DNA of 64,000 bases from Haladaptatus litoreus (lineage in GTDB: Archaea; Halobacteriota; Halobacteria; Halobacteriales; Haladaptataceae): NCBI RefSeq assembly GCF_900156425.1, contig NZ_FTNO01000001.1, forward strand, positions 1,736,001 through 1,800,000, in the 5' to 3' direction. A model generated the notes under the pieces. It ran no database searches, was not told where the DNA came from, and was given only the letters and a program-made list of their open reading frames with translations. The translations under genes and the position numbers were made by a program. Positions 54,197 to 62,387 of this stretch are shown piece by piece. The first letter of the stretch is position 1. The number at the start of each line of letters is the position of its first letter.

Positions 54197-54664
54197 ATGG
54201 AACCACAGCGAACCCGACCGAAAACCGAGGGAAGTTACGGGATCCCCGACGACGAAGACGGTCTGCTTTCGTGGGCGTTCGTTCGGGAGAAGATGGCGGA
54301 CGACGAAACCTACTGGGTGACGACCACGCTCCCGGACGGTCGCCCGCACGCTAGACCGGTGTGGGGCGTTTGGGTGGACGACACGTTTCACTGTGGCGGT
54401 GGGGAGAAAACCCGTTGGGTGCGGAATCTGGCGGTGAATCCCGAACTCGTCGTCCACCGCGAGAGTGGCACGGAAGTCGTCATCATCGAAGGTGTCGCGA
54501 AGCGAATCGAGGAACCGAACTCCGAACTCGCGCAACGACTCGATTCGGCCTACGAGGGAAAGTACGGGATTCAGCACGGAACGCCCTTCTTCGCGGTTCG
54601 CCCCGAGACGGTGCTGGCGTGGAGCGACTATCCGGAGGATGCGACTCGGTGGCGGTTCGACTGA
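54197..54664 (+). CDS. Pyridoxamine 5'-phosphate oxidase family (FMN-binding) protein
   Basis: 155 aa from MEPQRTRPKTEGSYGIPDDEDGLLSWAFVREKMADDETYWVTTTLPDGRPHARPVWGVWVDDTFHCGGGEKTRWVRNLAVNPELVVHRESGTEVVIIEGVAKRIE. The split beta-barrel with the conserved GRPHARPVWG motif and the C-terminal AVRPETVLAWSDYPEDATRWRFD (TRWRF) matches the FMN-binding PNPOx-like group of about 150 aa. It may bind F420 or FMN; the substrate is unknown. Start is the ATG close to TATA-like TTTTATGG. Confidence 0.88.
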   Translation: MEPQRTRPKTEGSYGIPDDEDGLLSWAFVREKMADDETYWVTTTLPDGRPHARPVWGVWVDDTFHCGGGEKTRWVRNLAVNPELVVHRESGTEVVIIEGVAKRIEEPNSELAQRLDSAYEGKYGIQHGTPFFAVRPETVLAWSDYPEDATRWRFD

Positions 54665-54761
54665 TGCAGCATATTTTGTATAGCGGCATAGAATTCATTT
54701 TCCCGTTTCGTGTGGCGATACCCAGCCACGGGTTGATACTTTCTCGGAGCGAACAGCTAGC

Positions 54762-55766
54762 ATGACCCGCGCGCAGGAGTTGGCGGAGTACCTCGCGGGA
54801 ACTGAATCACTGGCAATCATTTGCCACGACAATCCGGACCCGGACTGCATCGCCAGTGCGCTCGCGCTTTCGGCAATCGCCGAGTGGTGTGGGGTAGCGG
54901 ACACGGAGCTGTTTTACGGGGGAATGATTTCCCATCAGCAAAATCGCGCGTTCGTCAACTTACTCCATCTCAATTTGGAACACGCAGAGGAGTTCGTCCG
55001 AGGTGACTTCGACAAAGTAGCATTCGTAGACCACGCGACACCCGCGGGACATACGGAACTCGAATCCGTCGAGCCGGACATCGTCATCGACCACCATTCG
55101 ACCGAGGCACCGGAATGTGATTTCGTTGACCTCCGCGACGAATATGGTGCAACGGCGTCCATCCTCGTGGAGTATTTCCGCGAACTCGACATCAAAATGA
55201 ACGTCCAGTTGGGATCTGCACTACTGTTTGCCCTCCATCGTGAACGAATCGACTACATTCGCGGGCCGACGACACACGAATACGAGGCTGCACTGTACGT
55301 CTACGGCCACGCCGACCTCGAACTGCTCGAACGGCTGTACGGTGCTGCGTTCTCCCCCTCGACAGTAGACGCGATTAGCGAAGCCATCCGAAACCGAGTT
55401 CAACGTGGGGCGACCCTCGCCACCTCTGCTGGTCGAACCACCGAGCGGGATGCCCTCGCACAGGCCGCGGACTACCTGTTGAACGTCGAAGGCGTGGATA
55501 CGGTACTCGTGTTCGGGGTCGTAGACAGCGCAGTCGAGATGAGCGCGCGTTCCATCGACCCCCGCGTACACGCGGGAAACGTCCTCCAACAGGCGTTCGC
55601 CGACGTGGGGAGTGCCGGGGGACACGCTGACATGGCTGGCGCGCAAATTCCGCTCGGGTTGTTCGCCGATTCGGACGCCGACGACGAGGAACTCGTGGAT
55701 TTCGCCTCCCGACGAGTCGTCCACCGGTTTTTCGACGCGCTCCATCTCGAACGCGGCGAGGAGTAA
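54762..55766 (+). CDS. DHH/DHHA1 phosphoesterase (NrnA-like)
   Basis: 334 aa. LAIICHDNPDPDCIASALAL (N-P-D-x-D metal site), VDHATPAGH, IDHHSTEAPECDFVDLRDEYGATASILVEYFREL (DHH motif), and C-terminal VGSAGGHADMAGAQIPLG as the DHHA1 GGGHxxAAG-like motif. It fits the oligoribonuclease/pAp phosphatase NrnA family, cytoplasmic. It is monocistronic; the small zinc-ribbon gene follows 48 nt later. Confidence 0.9.
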   Translation: MTRAQELAEYLAGTESLAIICHDNPDPDCIASALALSAIAEWCGVADTELFYGGMISHQQNRAFVNLLHLNLEHAEEFVRGDFDKVAFVDHATPAGHTELESVEPDIVIDHHSTEAPECDFVDLRDEYGATASILVEYFRELDIKMNVQLGSALLFALHRERIDYIRGPTTHEYEAALYVYGHADLELLERLYGAAFSPSTVDAISEAIRNRVQRGATLATSAGRTTERDALAQAADYLLNVEGVDTVLVFGVVDSAVEMSARSIDPRVHAGNVLQQAFADVGSAGGHADMAGAQIPLGLFADSDADDEELVDFASRRVVHRFFDALHLERGEE

Positions 55767-55814
55767 GCGGTCGAAACCAGTATCTTAAACTGCGCCAATC
55801 ACGGAGAGGGGAAC

Positions 55815-55982
55815 ATGAGCCTCGAAATTCAACACGACTGTCCCGAATGCGAGGGTGAACAGACGTTCTGGCGCAGTGCGAGTACGACCCTCCATCTCGG
55901 CGAGAAAACGAAATGGCGCTGTTCGGAATGTGATTTCGGCATCGTTCGCATCAACGGCGACATCGACTCCGCATCCGCATAG
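55815..55982 (+). CDS. Small zinc-ribbon protein
   Basis: 55 aa. MSLEIQHDCPECEGEQTFWRSASTTLHLGEKTKWRCSECDFGIVRINGDIDSASA carries two CxxC knuckles (CPEC, CSEC) with about 25 residues between, a DUF7838-like ribbon. Acidic, haloarchaeal. It starts 48 nt after the NrnA-like stop. Role unknown. Confidence 0.75.
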   Translation: MSLEIQHDCPECEGEQTFWRSASTTLHLGEKTKWRCSECDFGIVRINGDIDSASA

Positions 55983-56196
55983 GGAAATTTGCCGGTTTTC
56001 GGAAGGTTTGACCGTGAGTGACAACGATGAGCAAAATCTCTTTTCGAGTGTAGTAAACCATATTCCGATATATCAAAGTCAGGTGGCCGGAAAACAGGCG
56101 GGTATGGATTGTCATCTGGATTTGCCGGTGGTCAATGTGAAACGGTTTTTCGACGCGTTCGAAAAGCTATTAGTAAATCGCCATTTATCGCGGGTG

Positions 56197-56729
56197 ATGG
56201 ACAGGAAGTCACCGCGAAAACGTGCAGACGTTACCGACCCTCGTGAAGAGTACGAGGATTTGATTATCGAATGGGAAAAAGAGCAGGTCAGCGTCGGAGA
56301 TTTTTCTGATGCTCGTGAGATGGAGGCATTTCTATCGAGATGGGTCGCTGTCGGTGCTGTCTTTGATGAAAACGGTCGCATCCTCCTCGCATACAACGAG
56401 AACGACGAGCAGTGGTTGCTTCCGGGAGGGTCACTCCAGCCACACGAATCGCTTCGGGAAGGCTTGGTTCGTGAAGTCCACGAGGAAACCGGAATTACGG
56501 CAGCTCCAGTACGGCCGCGCGCAATCAAAGGGTGGGTAATTCAGTATGAAGACGAACAAACCGGATTTAACATCGTATTTTCGAAGCGCAAGCAGTAACG
56601 ACCGAAATCGGTGACGACCTCGGAAAAGAAGGAGAGCCAATCAGTGATGCAGACTGGTTCGAATCCCTTCCAGAAACTGTTTTTCAGCGGGAACTGGCAG
56701 AACAGGTGTTAGAGGACGTACGTGGGTGA
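56197..56729 (+). pseudogene. Frameshifted NUDIX hydrolase
   Basis: From MDRKSPRKRADVTDPREEYEDLIIEWEKEQVSVGDFSDAREMEAFLSRWVAVGAVFDENGRILLAYNENDEQWLLPGGSLQPHESLREGLVREVHEETGITAAP a complete Nudix box (GGSLQPHESLREGLVREVHEETGI) is seen, then the frame ends at 56596-56598 after ...NIVFSKRKQ. In the next frame the domain continues EAQAVTTEIGDDLGKEGEPISDADWFESLPETVFQRELAEQVLEDVRG to TGA 56727-56729. One extra T in the run at 56578-56581 would restore NIVFFEAQAV. So it is either a recent 1-nt deletion or a sequence error. TATA-like TATTAG lies about 28 nt upstream of ATG 56197. Confidence 0.75.
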
Positions 56730-56916
56730 CAATGACGTTCTCGATTCGAGGCAATCGTGCCGAAAACAGTGGCACCACCTATCGTTGCAGTGCGTACCCA
56801 TCGCCGTCTGAAGTCCCCTCGTTGTAACATCTATTTGTTTCCCACACTCGGTTCCACAGACGTTCGGTAACTCGTGCGGAATAAATCGAGTTCGACAGAA
56901 AAAGAACGTCTCGAAC

Positions 56917-58338
56917 TTACTCGTCCAGTTTCTGCCACGAAAGCCGCAGATTCCGCGCGGCGCTCGCTTGGTCGATTCGCTTCGCAGTCGTCTTCTGTGG
57001 AGCGGATTCCAGTGTTCCGTCGTCCTCACCCGCAACCGCGTTGAACGCCTCCGCGAGTTGGTCTAAGGTTTCGCGGTTCTCGATTTCCGTCGGTTCGGTC
57101 ATCAGAGCCTCCGAGACGATTTCGGGCCACTTCGTCGTCGGCGGGTGGACGCCGTAATCGAGCATTCGCTTCGCCACGTCTGCGGCGTCTTGGTCGCCTG
57201 CGCTGGCCACGAACTCGTGGTGGAACGGGCTGAACGGAACCTCGTACTCGATTTGTGATGCGAGGTAGTTCGCGTTGAGAACTGCCTTCGCGCTGGCGTC
57301 GTTCAGCCCTTCGTCGCCGAGTCGGGCGATGTAGGCGTAGGTTTTGACCAGCACGAGCCAGTTGCCCGTGAAGCCGTGAACTTTCCCGATGGTCTGTTCG
57401 GGGTCGAACCGTTCGTACCGATTGTCGGTCTTTTCGACCCGCGGCGCGGGGAGGAACTCGGCCAACTTCTCGACGACGCCGATTGGGCCAGCACCCGGGC
57501 CGCCCCCGCCGTGCGGCGTGGCGAACGTCTTGTGGACATTGTAGTGCATGATGTCGAAGCCCATGTCGCCGGGGCGGGCACGCCCGAGCAGGGCATTCAG
57601 GTTCGCGCCGTCGTAGTAGAGCAGACCGCCCGCTTCGTGGACGGTTTCCGCGATTTCCTCGATGTCGCGCTCGAACAGCCCGAGCGTGTTCGGATTGGTG
57701 AGCATGAACAGCGCAGTGCTGTCGCCGACGGCGGCGGAGAGGGCGTCCAAATCGACGCGCCCGTCCTCCCCGCTCGGCAGTTCGACCACGTCGTACCCGC
57801 CAAGTGCGGCACTGGCGGGGTTGGTTCCGTGGGCGCTGTCGGGAACGATGATTTCGGTTCGCTGGTCGTCCTCGCCGTTCGCCTCGTGGAAGGCTTTGGC
57901 GACGAGGATTCCGGTGAATTCACCCGCCGCGCCCGCTGGAGGCTGAAGGCTGACGGCGTCCATGCCGCCGATTCTGGCGAGGTAGTCCTGCAAGCCGTGC
58001 ATGAGTTCGAGGGTTCCCTGCACGCTCTCTTCGGAGCGGTCGGGGTGGATGCTCGCACCCGGAAGCGCGGCCACGTCCTCGGTGAACTTCGGATTGTACT
58101 TCATCGTGCAGGAACCGAGCGGATACGGCCCGCTGTCGATGCCGTAGTTCATCTGACTGAGTCGCGTGTAGTGACGCGCCAGTTCGGGTTCCGAGAGGTC
58201 GGGCAGTTCGAGACTGTCGCGGGTCAACTCGTCCGGCAGAGACGAGTTGACTTCGACTTCATTGCCGTCCTTTTCCGAAAGCAGCGGTTCGTACAGGTCG
58301 TCTTCCTCGCGTTCCCATTTTGCTTGCGTGTAGTTCAT
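56917..58338 (-). CDS. gcvPB: Glycine dehydrogenase (decarboxylating) subunit 2
   Basis: 473 aa. The PLP-binding half of the P protein: [69 protein letters not shown] and [25 protein letters not shown] with Schiff-base Lys270. It decarboxylates glycine and hands the aminomethyl group to GcvH. It overlaps gcvPA by 4 nt, so the two are coupled; PA and PB are separate, as in most archaea and Gram-positive bacteria. Confidence 0.96.
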   Translation of the reverse strand: MNYTQAKWEREEDDLYEPLLSEKDGNEVEVNSSLPDELTRDSLELPDLSEPELARHYTRLSQMNYGIDSGPYPLGSCTMKYNPKFTEDVAALPGASIHPDRSEESVQGTLELMHGLQDYLARIGGMDAVSLQPPAGAAGEFTGILVAKAFHEANGEDDQRTEIIVPDSAHGTNPASAALGGYDVVELPSGEDGRVDLDALSAAVGDSTALFMLTNPNTLGLFERDIEEIAETVHEAGGLLYYDGANLNALLGRARPGDMGFDIMHYNVHKTFATPHGGGGPGAGPIGVVEKLAEFLPAPRVEKTDNRYERFDPEQTIGKVHGFTGNWLVLVKTYAYIARLGDEGLNDASAKAVLNANYLASQIEYEVPFSPFHHEFVASAGDQDAADVAKRMLDYGVHPPTTKWPEIVSEALMTEPTEIENRETLDQLAEAFNAVAGEDDGTLESAPQKTTAKRIDQASAARNLRLSWQKLDE

Positions 58339-59675
58339 CGTGCCACCTCCTGAAACAGCGTGACGAACTCGCCGACGGCGTGTTCGTTCACGTCGGTTAC
58401 GCAGACCTGTACCTCGTGTTCGCCGACTTCGTGAACCGCGAAGCCGCGTTCTTCCAAGTCAGCTACGATTGGCGGCGCGGGTTGGTCGGTGTGCGCGACG
58501 AACTCGCGGAAGTGGTGCCGGTCGTGAACCGGGGCCTGCACGCCGCGGATGTCGTCCAGTTTTTCGGCGAGGTCGTCGGCCAGTGTGACGCAGTTTTCGG
58601 CCAGTTCGACCAATCCGGACGACCCGAGGTAGGCGATGTGAATTGCGGTTCGGAGCGCGACCCACGCCTGATTCGTGCAGATGTTGGAGGTCGCGCGCTC
58701 TCTGCGGATGTGCTGTTCGCGGGTCTGGAGCGTGAGCGTGAACGCGCGGTTTTCGTCCTCGTCCTCGCTGACGCCGACCAATCGCCCCGGAACCTGTCGA
58801 ACGAACTCCTCGCGCGTTGCGAACAGGCCGAGTCCCATTCCGTAACTCGCAGGTAGGCCGAGGGTTCCGGCGTCGCCGACGACCACGTCGGCACCGACAT
58901 CGGCGGGTTTCTGTAGGAGGGAAAGTGCGACGGGGTCGGAACCGAGACAGAACAGCGCGTCGTGGTCGTGCGCGAGGTCGCCGATTTCCGTGAGATTTTC
59001 TTCGATGGTTCCTCTCGTCGTCGGATTTTCGGCGTACACCATCACCACGTCCTCGTCTATCGACTCGGACAGGGCGTTCACATCGACGTTGCCATCGTCG
59101 GTGCCGAACTCCTCCACCACGAGTCCCGGCCCTTCGGTATAGTTTTCGAGAACGCTCTTTCTCCCCGAGAGGAGATAGTCCGGGACGAGCACTTTGTTTC
59201 CGCTGGTCTGTCGAACGCGCGAGGCTAACAGGGCCGATTCGGCCAGTGCCGTCGCGTGGTCGTACATCGAGGCGTTAGCGATTTCCAGTCCCGTCAGTTC
59301 GACCAGCATCGACTGATATTCGAACAGTGCTTGCAAAAATCCCTGCGTGACTTCGGGTTGATACTGCGTGTACGAGGTCAGAAACTCGGAGCGGTCGGCG
59401 ATGTGGTCAACCAGCGACGGAACGTAGTGGCTGTACTGTCCCCGTCCAAGGAACTCCGTCAGGTTCCGGTTTTTTCCCAGAATCCGCTGTAACTCGCGTC
59501 GAGTCGCCTGTTCCGACCGTCGTTCGATGCCGAACTCCCCGTCGAATCGAACCGATTCGGGAATGTCGAAGAGGGCTTCGACACTCTCGACGCCGACCGC
59601 GTCGAGCATCGCCATCGTTTCCTCGGCCGTGTGCGGTGCGTACGGACTCCCCGTACTCGCATTGCCTCCGGTCAT
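58335..59675 (-). CDS. gcvPA: Glycine dehydrogenase (decarboxylating) subunit 1
   Basis: 446 aa. It starts [120 protein letters not shown] is the strongly conserved opening. [32 protein letters not shown] is the later block. It partners with GcvPB. It is separated from gcvH by 219 nt, in which a weak TATA (TTTTAATATGG near 59700) may allow independent transcription. Confidence 0.96.
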   Translation of the reverse strand: MTGGNASTGSPYAPHTAEETMAMLDAVGVESVEALFDIPESVRFDGEFGIERRSEQATRRELQRILGKNRNLTEFLGRGQYSHYVPSLVDHIADRSEFLTSYTQYQPEVTQGFLQALFEYQSMLVELTGLEIANASMYDHATALAESALLASRVRQTSGNKVLVPDYLLSGRKSVLENYTEGPGLVVEEFGTDDGNVDVNALSESIDEDVVMVYAENPTTRGTIEENLTEIGDLAHDHDALFCLGSDPVALSLLQKPADVGADVVVGDAGTLGLPASYGMGLGLFATREEFVRQVPGRLVGVSEDEDENRAFTLTLQTREQHIRRERATSNICTNQAWVALRTAIHIAYLGSSGLVELAENCVTLADDLAEKLDDIRGVQAPVHDRHHFREFVAHTDQPAPPIVADLEERGFAVHEVGEHEVQVCVTDVNEHAVGEFVTLFQEVAR

Positions 59676-59894
59676 TGCCTTCGGCTAGGGAGCGCACCCT
59701 TTTAATATGGGAGGAAAGCGGATGCCCGTGTTGCATAGGTGTGGATATCTCTGTGCGATTGATGGGATAAAAAGCGGAAAAGTATGCACGACAGAGCAGA
59801 TTATATTCGTATTCCGTGCGGGAGCGTCTCACAGTTGGTGGTCGCAGTTGCTACAAGTCGAAGACCGAAATGGACGGGAAAGGAAAGCAGACCG

Positions 59895-60278
59895 TTACTC
59901 GATTTGGTCGCGGTACTCGTCCGCGGACAGCAGGTTGTCGAGTTCGCTCTCGTCGTCCACTTCGACTTCGAGCATCCACCCGTCGCCGAACGGATCTTCG
60001 TTGACCAGTTCGGGCGTGCTTTCTAACTCGTCGTTGATGTCCGTGACGGTGCCGGAAACCGGCGAGTAGAGGTCGGAAACTGCTTTGATGCTTTCCACCA
60101 CGCCGAACTCGTCGCCCTGCGCGAGTTCGTCGCCCTCGCTGGGGAGTTCGACGAAAACGACGTCGCCCAGTTCGTCCTGTGCGAAGTCCGAGATGCCGAT
60201 TGTTGCGGTTCCGTCGGTCACGCTGACCCACTCGTGCGATTCGAGATAGTTACAGTTTTCAGGTACTTCGAAGCTCAT
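59895..60278 (-). CDS. gcvH: Glycine cleavage system H protein
   Basis: 127 aa, [85 protein letters not shown]. The lipoyl Lys65 is in [10 protein letters not shown]. It shuttles aminomethyl and methylamine groups among P, T and L proteins. Its first base overlaps the last base of gcvT (60278), so they are translationally coupled. Confidence 0.97.
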   Translation of the reverse strand: MSFEVPENCNYLESHEWVSVTDGTATIGISDFAQDELGDVVFVELPSEGDELAQGDEFGVVESIKAVSDLYSPVSGTVTDINDELESTPELVNEDPFGDGWMLEVEVDDESELDNLLSADEYRDQIE

Positions 60279-61372
60279 TATTTGTCTTTCAGGAAGGGTG
60301 TGCTCTCAATCTTTGCTTTCTTCGACCGTCCGCGCACCATCACGCGGATGACGGTTCCGGGGTCTGCATAGTCGGTCGGGACGTAGCCTAAGCCGATTGG
60401 TTCGGAAAGCGTGGGACTCATCGTCCCGCTCGTAACCGTCCCGATGATGGTGTCGTCAGTGTTGGTGATGTCGTAGCCGTGGCGCGGAACGCCTCGGTCG
60501 ATGAGTCGGAAGCCGACGAACGTCTCCTCGACGCCTTCTTCTTTCGCGCGTTCGAGTGCGTCGCGTCCCACGAACTCCGTATCGAGTTTCACCGTGAAAC
60601 TTACTTTGGCCTCGTAGGGGTTGCGCGGGTCGTTCTCGTGGTTGAAATCCTGTCCAGACAACAGGAATCCCATCTCGGTGCGAAGCGTGTCGCGCGACCC
60701 GAGTCCACAGGGTTGACAGTCGAAGGCATCCCAGACGGTTTCGGCGTCGTCCCACGGGCAGATGAGTTCGAACCCGTCTTCTCCCGTGTAACCGGTGCGT
60801 GCAATCCAACATCGAACTCCCGCGACGGTCGCGTACATCGCCTCGAACTTCGAGAGGTCGGTGACGGATTCCTCGGTCGCCTCACCAACGGCGTCGGCCG
60901 CATCCGGGCCTTGTACCGCGTACATGGCGTAGTCGTCGGTGGCGTTGCGGATTTCCGCGTCGAGGTCCCACTGGTTTCGAAACCGCTTCCACCGGTCGTG
61001 CATCTGCTCGCCGTGTCCCGCGTTCGGGATGAACAGATAGTCCGACTCGTCGTCTTCGGGGAGTCGGTAGACGACGGTGTCGTCGATGATGATTCCATCC
61101 TCGTCGGTAATCATCGAGTACTGGGAGTCGCCCGCGGACAACTGCGTCACGTCGTTCGTCGTCAGTCGCTGCATGAGCTGTTCGGCATCCGGCCCGCTGA
61201 CTTCGATTTCCCCCATGTGGGAGACGTCGAAGATGCCGACGGAGTCACGAACGCTCAGGTGTTCTTCTTTTATCGAATCGAACTCGACAGGCATGTCCCA
61301 CCCGCCAAACTCGGTAAACGTCGCGCCCCGCTCATCGTGATGGTCGCGCAACGGCGGTTTCCGAAGGGGCAT
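60278..61372 (-). CDS. gcvT: Aminomethyltransferase (glycine cleavage T protein)
   Basis: 364 aa. [104 protein letters not shown] is the typical opening, followed by [27 protein letters not shown] and [20 protein letters not shown]. It transfers the methylene group to tetrahydrofolate (or tetrahydromethanopterin). It is first gene in the operon gcvT-gcvH-gcvPA-gcvPB; promoter lies in 61373-61459. Confidence 0.97.
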   Translation of the reverse strand: MPLRKPPLRDHHDERGATFTEFGGWDMPVEFDSIKEEHLSVRDSVGIFDVSHMGEIEVSGPDAEQLMQRLTTNDVTQLSAGDSQYSMITDEDGIIIDDTVVYRLPEDDESDYLFIPNAGHGEQMHDRWKRFRNQWDLDAEIRNATDDYAMYAVQGPDAADAVGEATEESVTDLSKFEAMYATVAGVRCWIARTGYTGEDGFELICPWDDAETVWDAFDCQPCGLGSRDTLRTEMGFLLSGQDFNHENDPRNPYEAKVSFTVKLDTEFVGRDALERAKEEGVEETFVGFRLIDRGVPRHGYDITNTDDTIIGTVTSGTMSPTLSEPIGLGYVPTDYADPGTVIRVMVRGRSKKAKIESTPFLKDK

Positions 61373-61459
61373 ACCTGAACTGTCGAAGCGAGGTAAGTAA
61401 TGTTTTGTTTTCTCTGTCGCGGAATGCCGGTTCTTTCGTTGGTTCGAAAACGACTCGAA

Positions 61460-61627
61460 TTATGCCGGTTCGACGACGATTTGTCCGTCGCGTTTCTTGA
61501 AGACGAGTCGGTCACCCTCCTCGACTTCGATTCCTTCGTCCGCGAACTCCTCGCGAACGGCTTTGATGAGGCTGATTCGCCAGCGTTGGGTGACAGTCGT
61601 CGTGCCGAGAATCTGCTCGGAAGACAT
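61460..61627 (-). CDS. AbrB/SpoVT-type DNA-binding protein
   Basis: 55 aa, MSSEQILGTTTVTQRWRISLIKAVREEFADEGIEVEEGDRLVFKKRDGQIVVEPA. The pattern GTTTVTQRWRISLIKAVREEFADEGIEVEEGDRLVF..DGQIVVEP is the swapped-hairpin AbrB fold. It lies divergently to the unknown 150-aa gene at 61691. It could be an autoregulator or an antitoxin-like protein. It is too short for most callers. Confidence 0.7.
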   Translation of the reverse strand: MSSEQILGTTTVTQRWRISLIKAVREEFADEGIEVEEGDRLVFKKRDGQIVVEPA

Positions 61628-61690
61628 CACCGATTCCAACGTAATCGGTACTGTTATGGATTTGTAGCTATTTCGACTAAATAGTTAGTA

Positions 61691-62143
61691 ATGACTATTT
61701 CGACGCCGAATTTCGTTCGCCGACTGCACGAACGCGGTGCAGATTCAGTCCTCGTTCGCGGTCGGTGTGCGCCGCCCGGAACCATCGAGGACACCGCGAC
61801 GCTCGACCCGGGTACCGTCGCCACACTGTACGGCGACCATCTTTGCCTCCCACTGCACGTCACAGTGCCGACGGTGAATGGGAAGAAAAAGCGGCGGTTC
61901 AGTGCAAACCCGTTCGCAGACGCCATCGACGGGATAGACCAGTTGCTCACGGAGTACGCGCCTGACAGCGTGTGGTTTCGACGGCATGCACAACTCGTCT
62001 CCGCTCTCACGCCGCTTGCAGTCGGAATGCTGGAAAGTCGGTTAGCGCGAACTGCAACCGCTATCGGTGCGACGTTCGTAACGTGGACGGAATCCTCGAC
62101 ACCCGCGAACGACGGGCTTTACGACTCCGTCGTCGAACCGTGA
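61691..62143 (+). CDS. Haloarchaeal protein of unknown function
   Basis: 150 aa. MTISTPNFVRRLHERGADSVLVRGRCAPPGTIEDTATLDPGTVATLYGDHLCLPLHVTVPTVNGKKKRRFSANPFADAIDGIDQLLTEYAPDSVWFRRHAQLVSALTPLAVGMLESRLARTATAIGATFVTWTESSTPAND is a mixed alpha/beta protein with two Cys. No family is recognised. Divergent from the AbrB-like gene, 63 nt apart; the shared region includes the direct repeat CTATTTCGAC (61668-61677 and 61695-61704). The 3' end overlaps the convergent zinc-ribbon gene by 25 nt. Confidence 0.6.
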   Translation: MTISTPNFVRRLHERGADSVLVRGRCAPPGTIEDTATLDPGTVATLYGDHLCLPLHVTVPTVNGKKKRRFSANPFADAIDGIDQLLTEYAPDSVWFRRHAQLVSALTPLAVGMLESRLARTATAIGATFVTWTESSTPANDGLYDSVVEP

Positions 62144-62310
62144 GCGCGTGCGAGTAGGGAAGTCGGTTCGGCCGCAATATCCGTACTCTCACACGCCGGG
62201 CACTGCACGACGAGCGACCAGTCGAGCGGTTCGATGTCGCTCGCAACGTGAGCGGCGATGTCGAGAAGCAAAACGAACGAATCGGAATGTCCACAGTTTC
62301 TGCAAGTCAT
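62119..62310 (-). CDS. Small zinc-ribbon protein
   Basis: 63 aa. MTCRNCGHSDSFVLLLDIAAHVASDIEPLDWSLVVQCPACESTDIAAEPTSLLARAHGSTTES has CRNCG and CPAC knuckles 34 residues apart and a small hydrophobic core between. It belongs to the same class of tiny haloarchaeal zinc ribbons. Its 3' end overlaps the 150-aa gene. Its start lies 77 nt from the antiporter stop on the same strand. Confidence 0.68.
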   Translation of the reverse strand: MTCRNCGHSDSFVLLLDIAAHVASDIEPLDWSLVVQCPACESTDIAAEPTSLLARAHGSTTES

Positions 62311-62387
62311 TGGTAGTCAGACCGACTGGTGTATTCACGTTGTCGGCCGCTCCAAACTGGTTCCGTTTCGGTATTTGAACGTTCGGT

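Noticed and set aside
56709..57035. A Cys-rich frame antisense at the gcvPB end (CGTECGKQ...CHCFRHDC)
   Set aside because: There is no suitable start codon after the gcvPB stop region, and the rest of the frame is the shadow of gcvPB. A degraded zinc-ribbon gene cannot be excluded.
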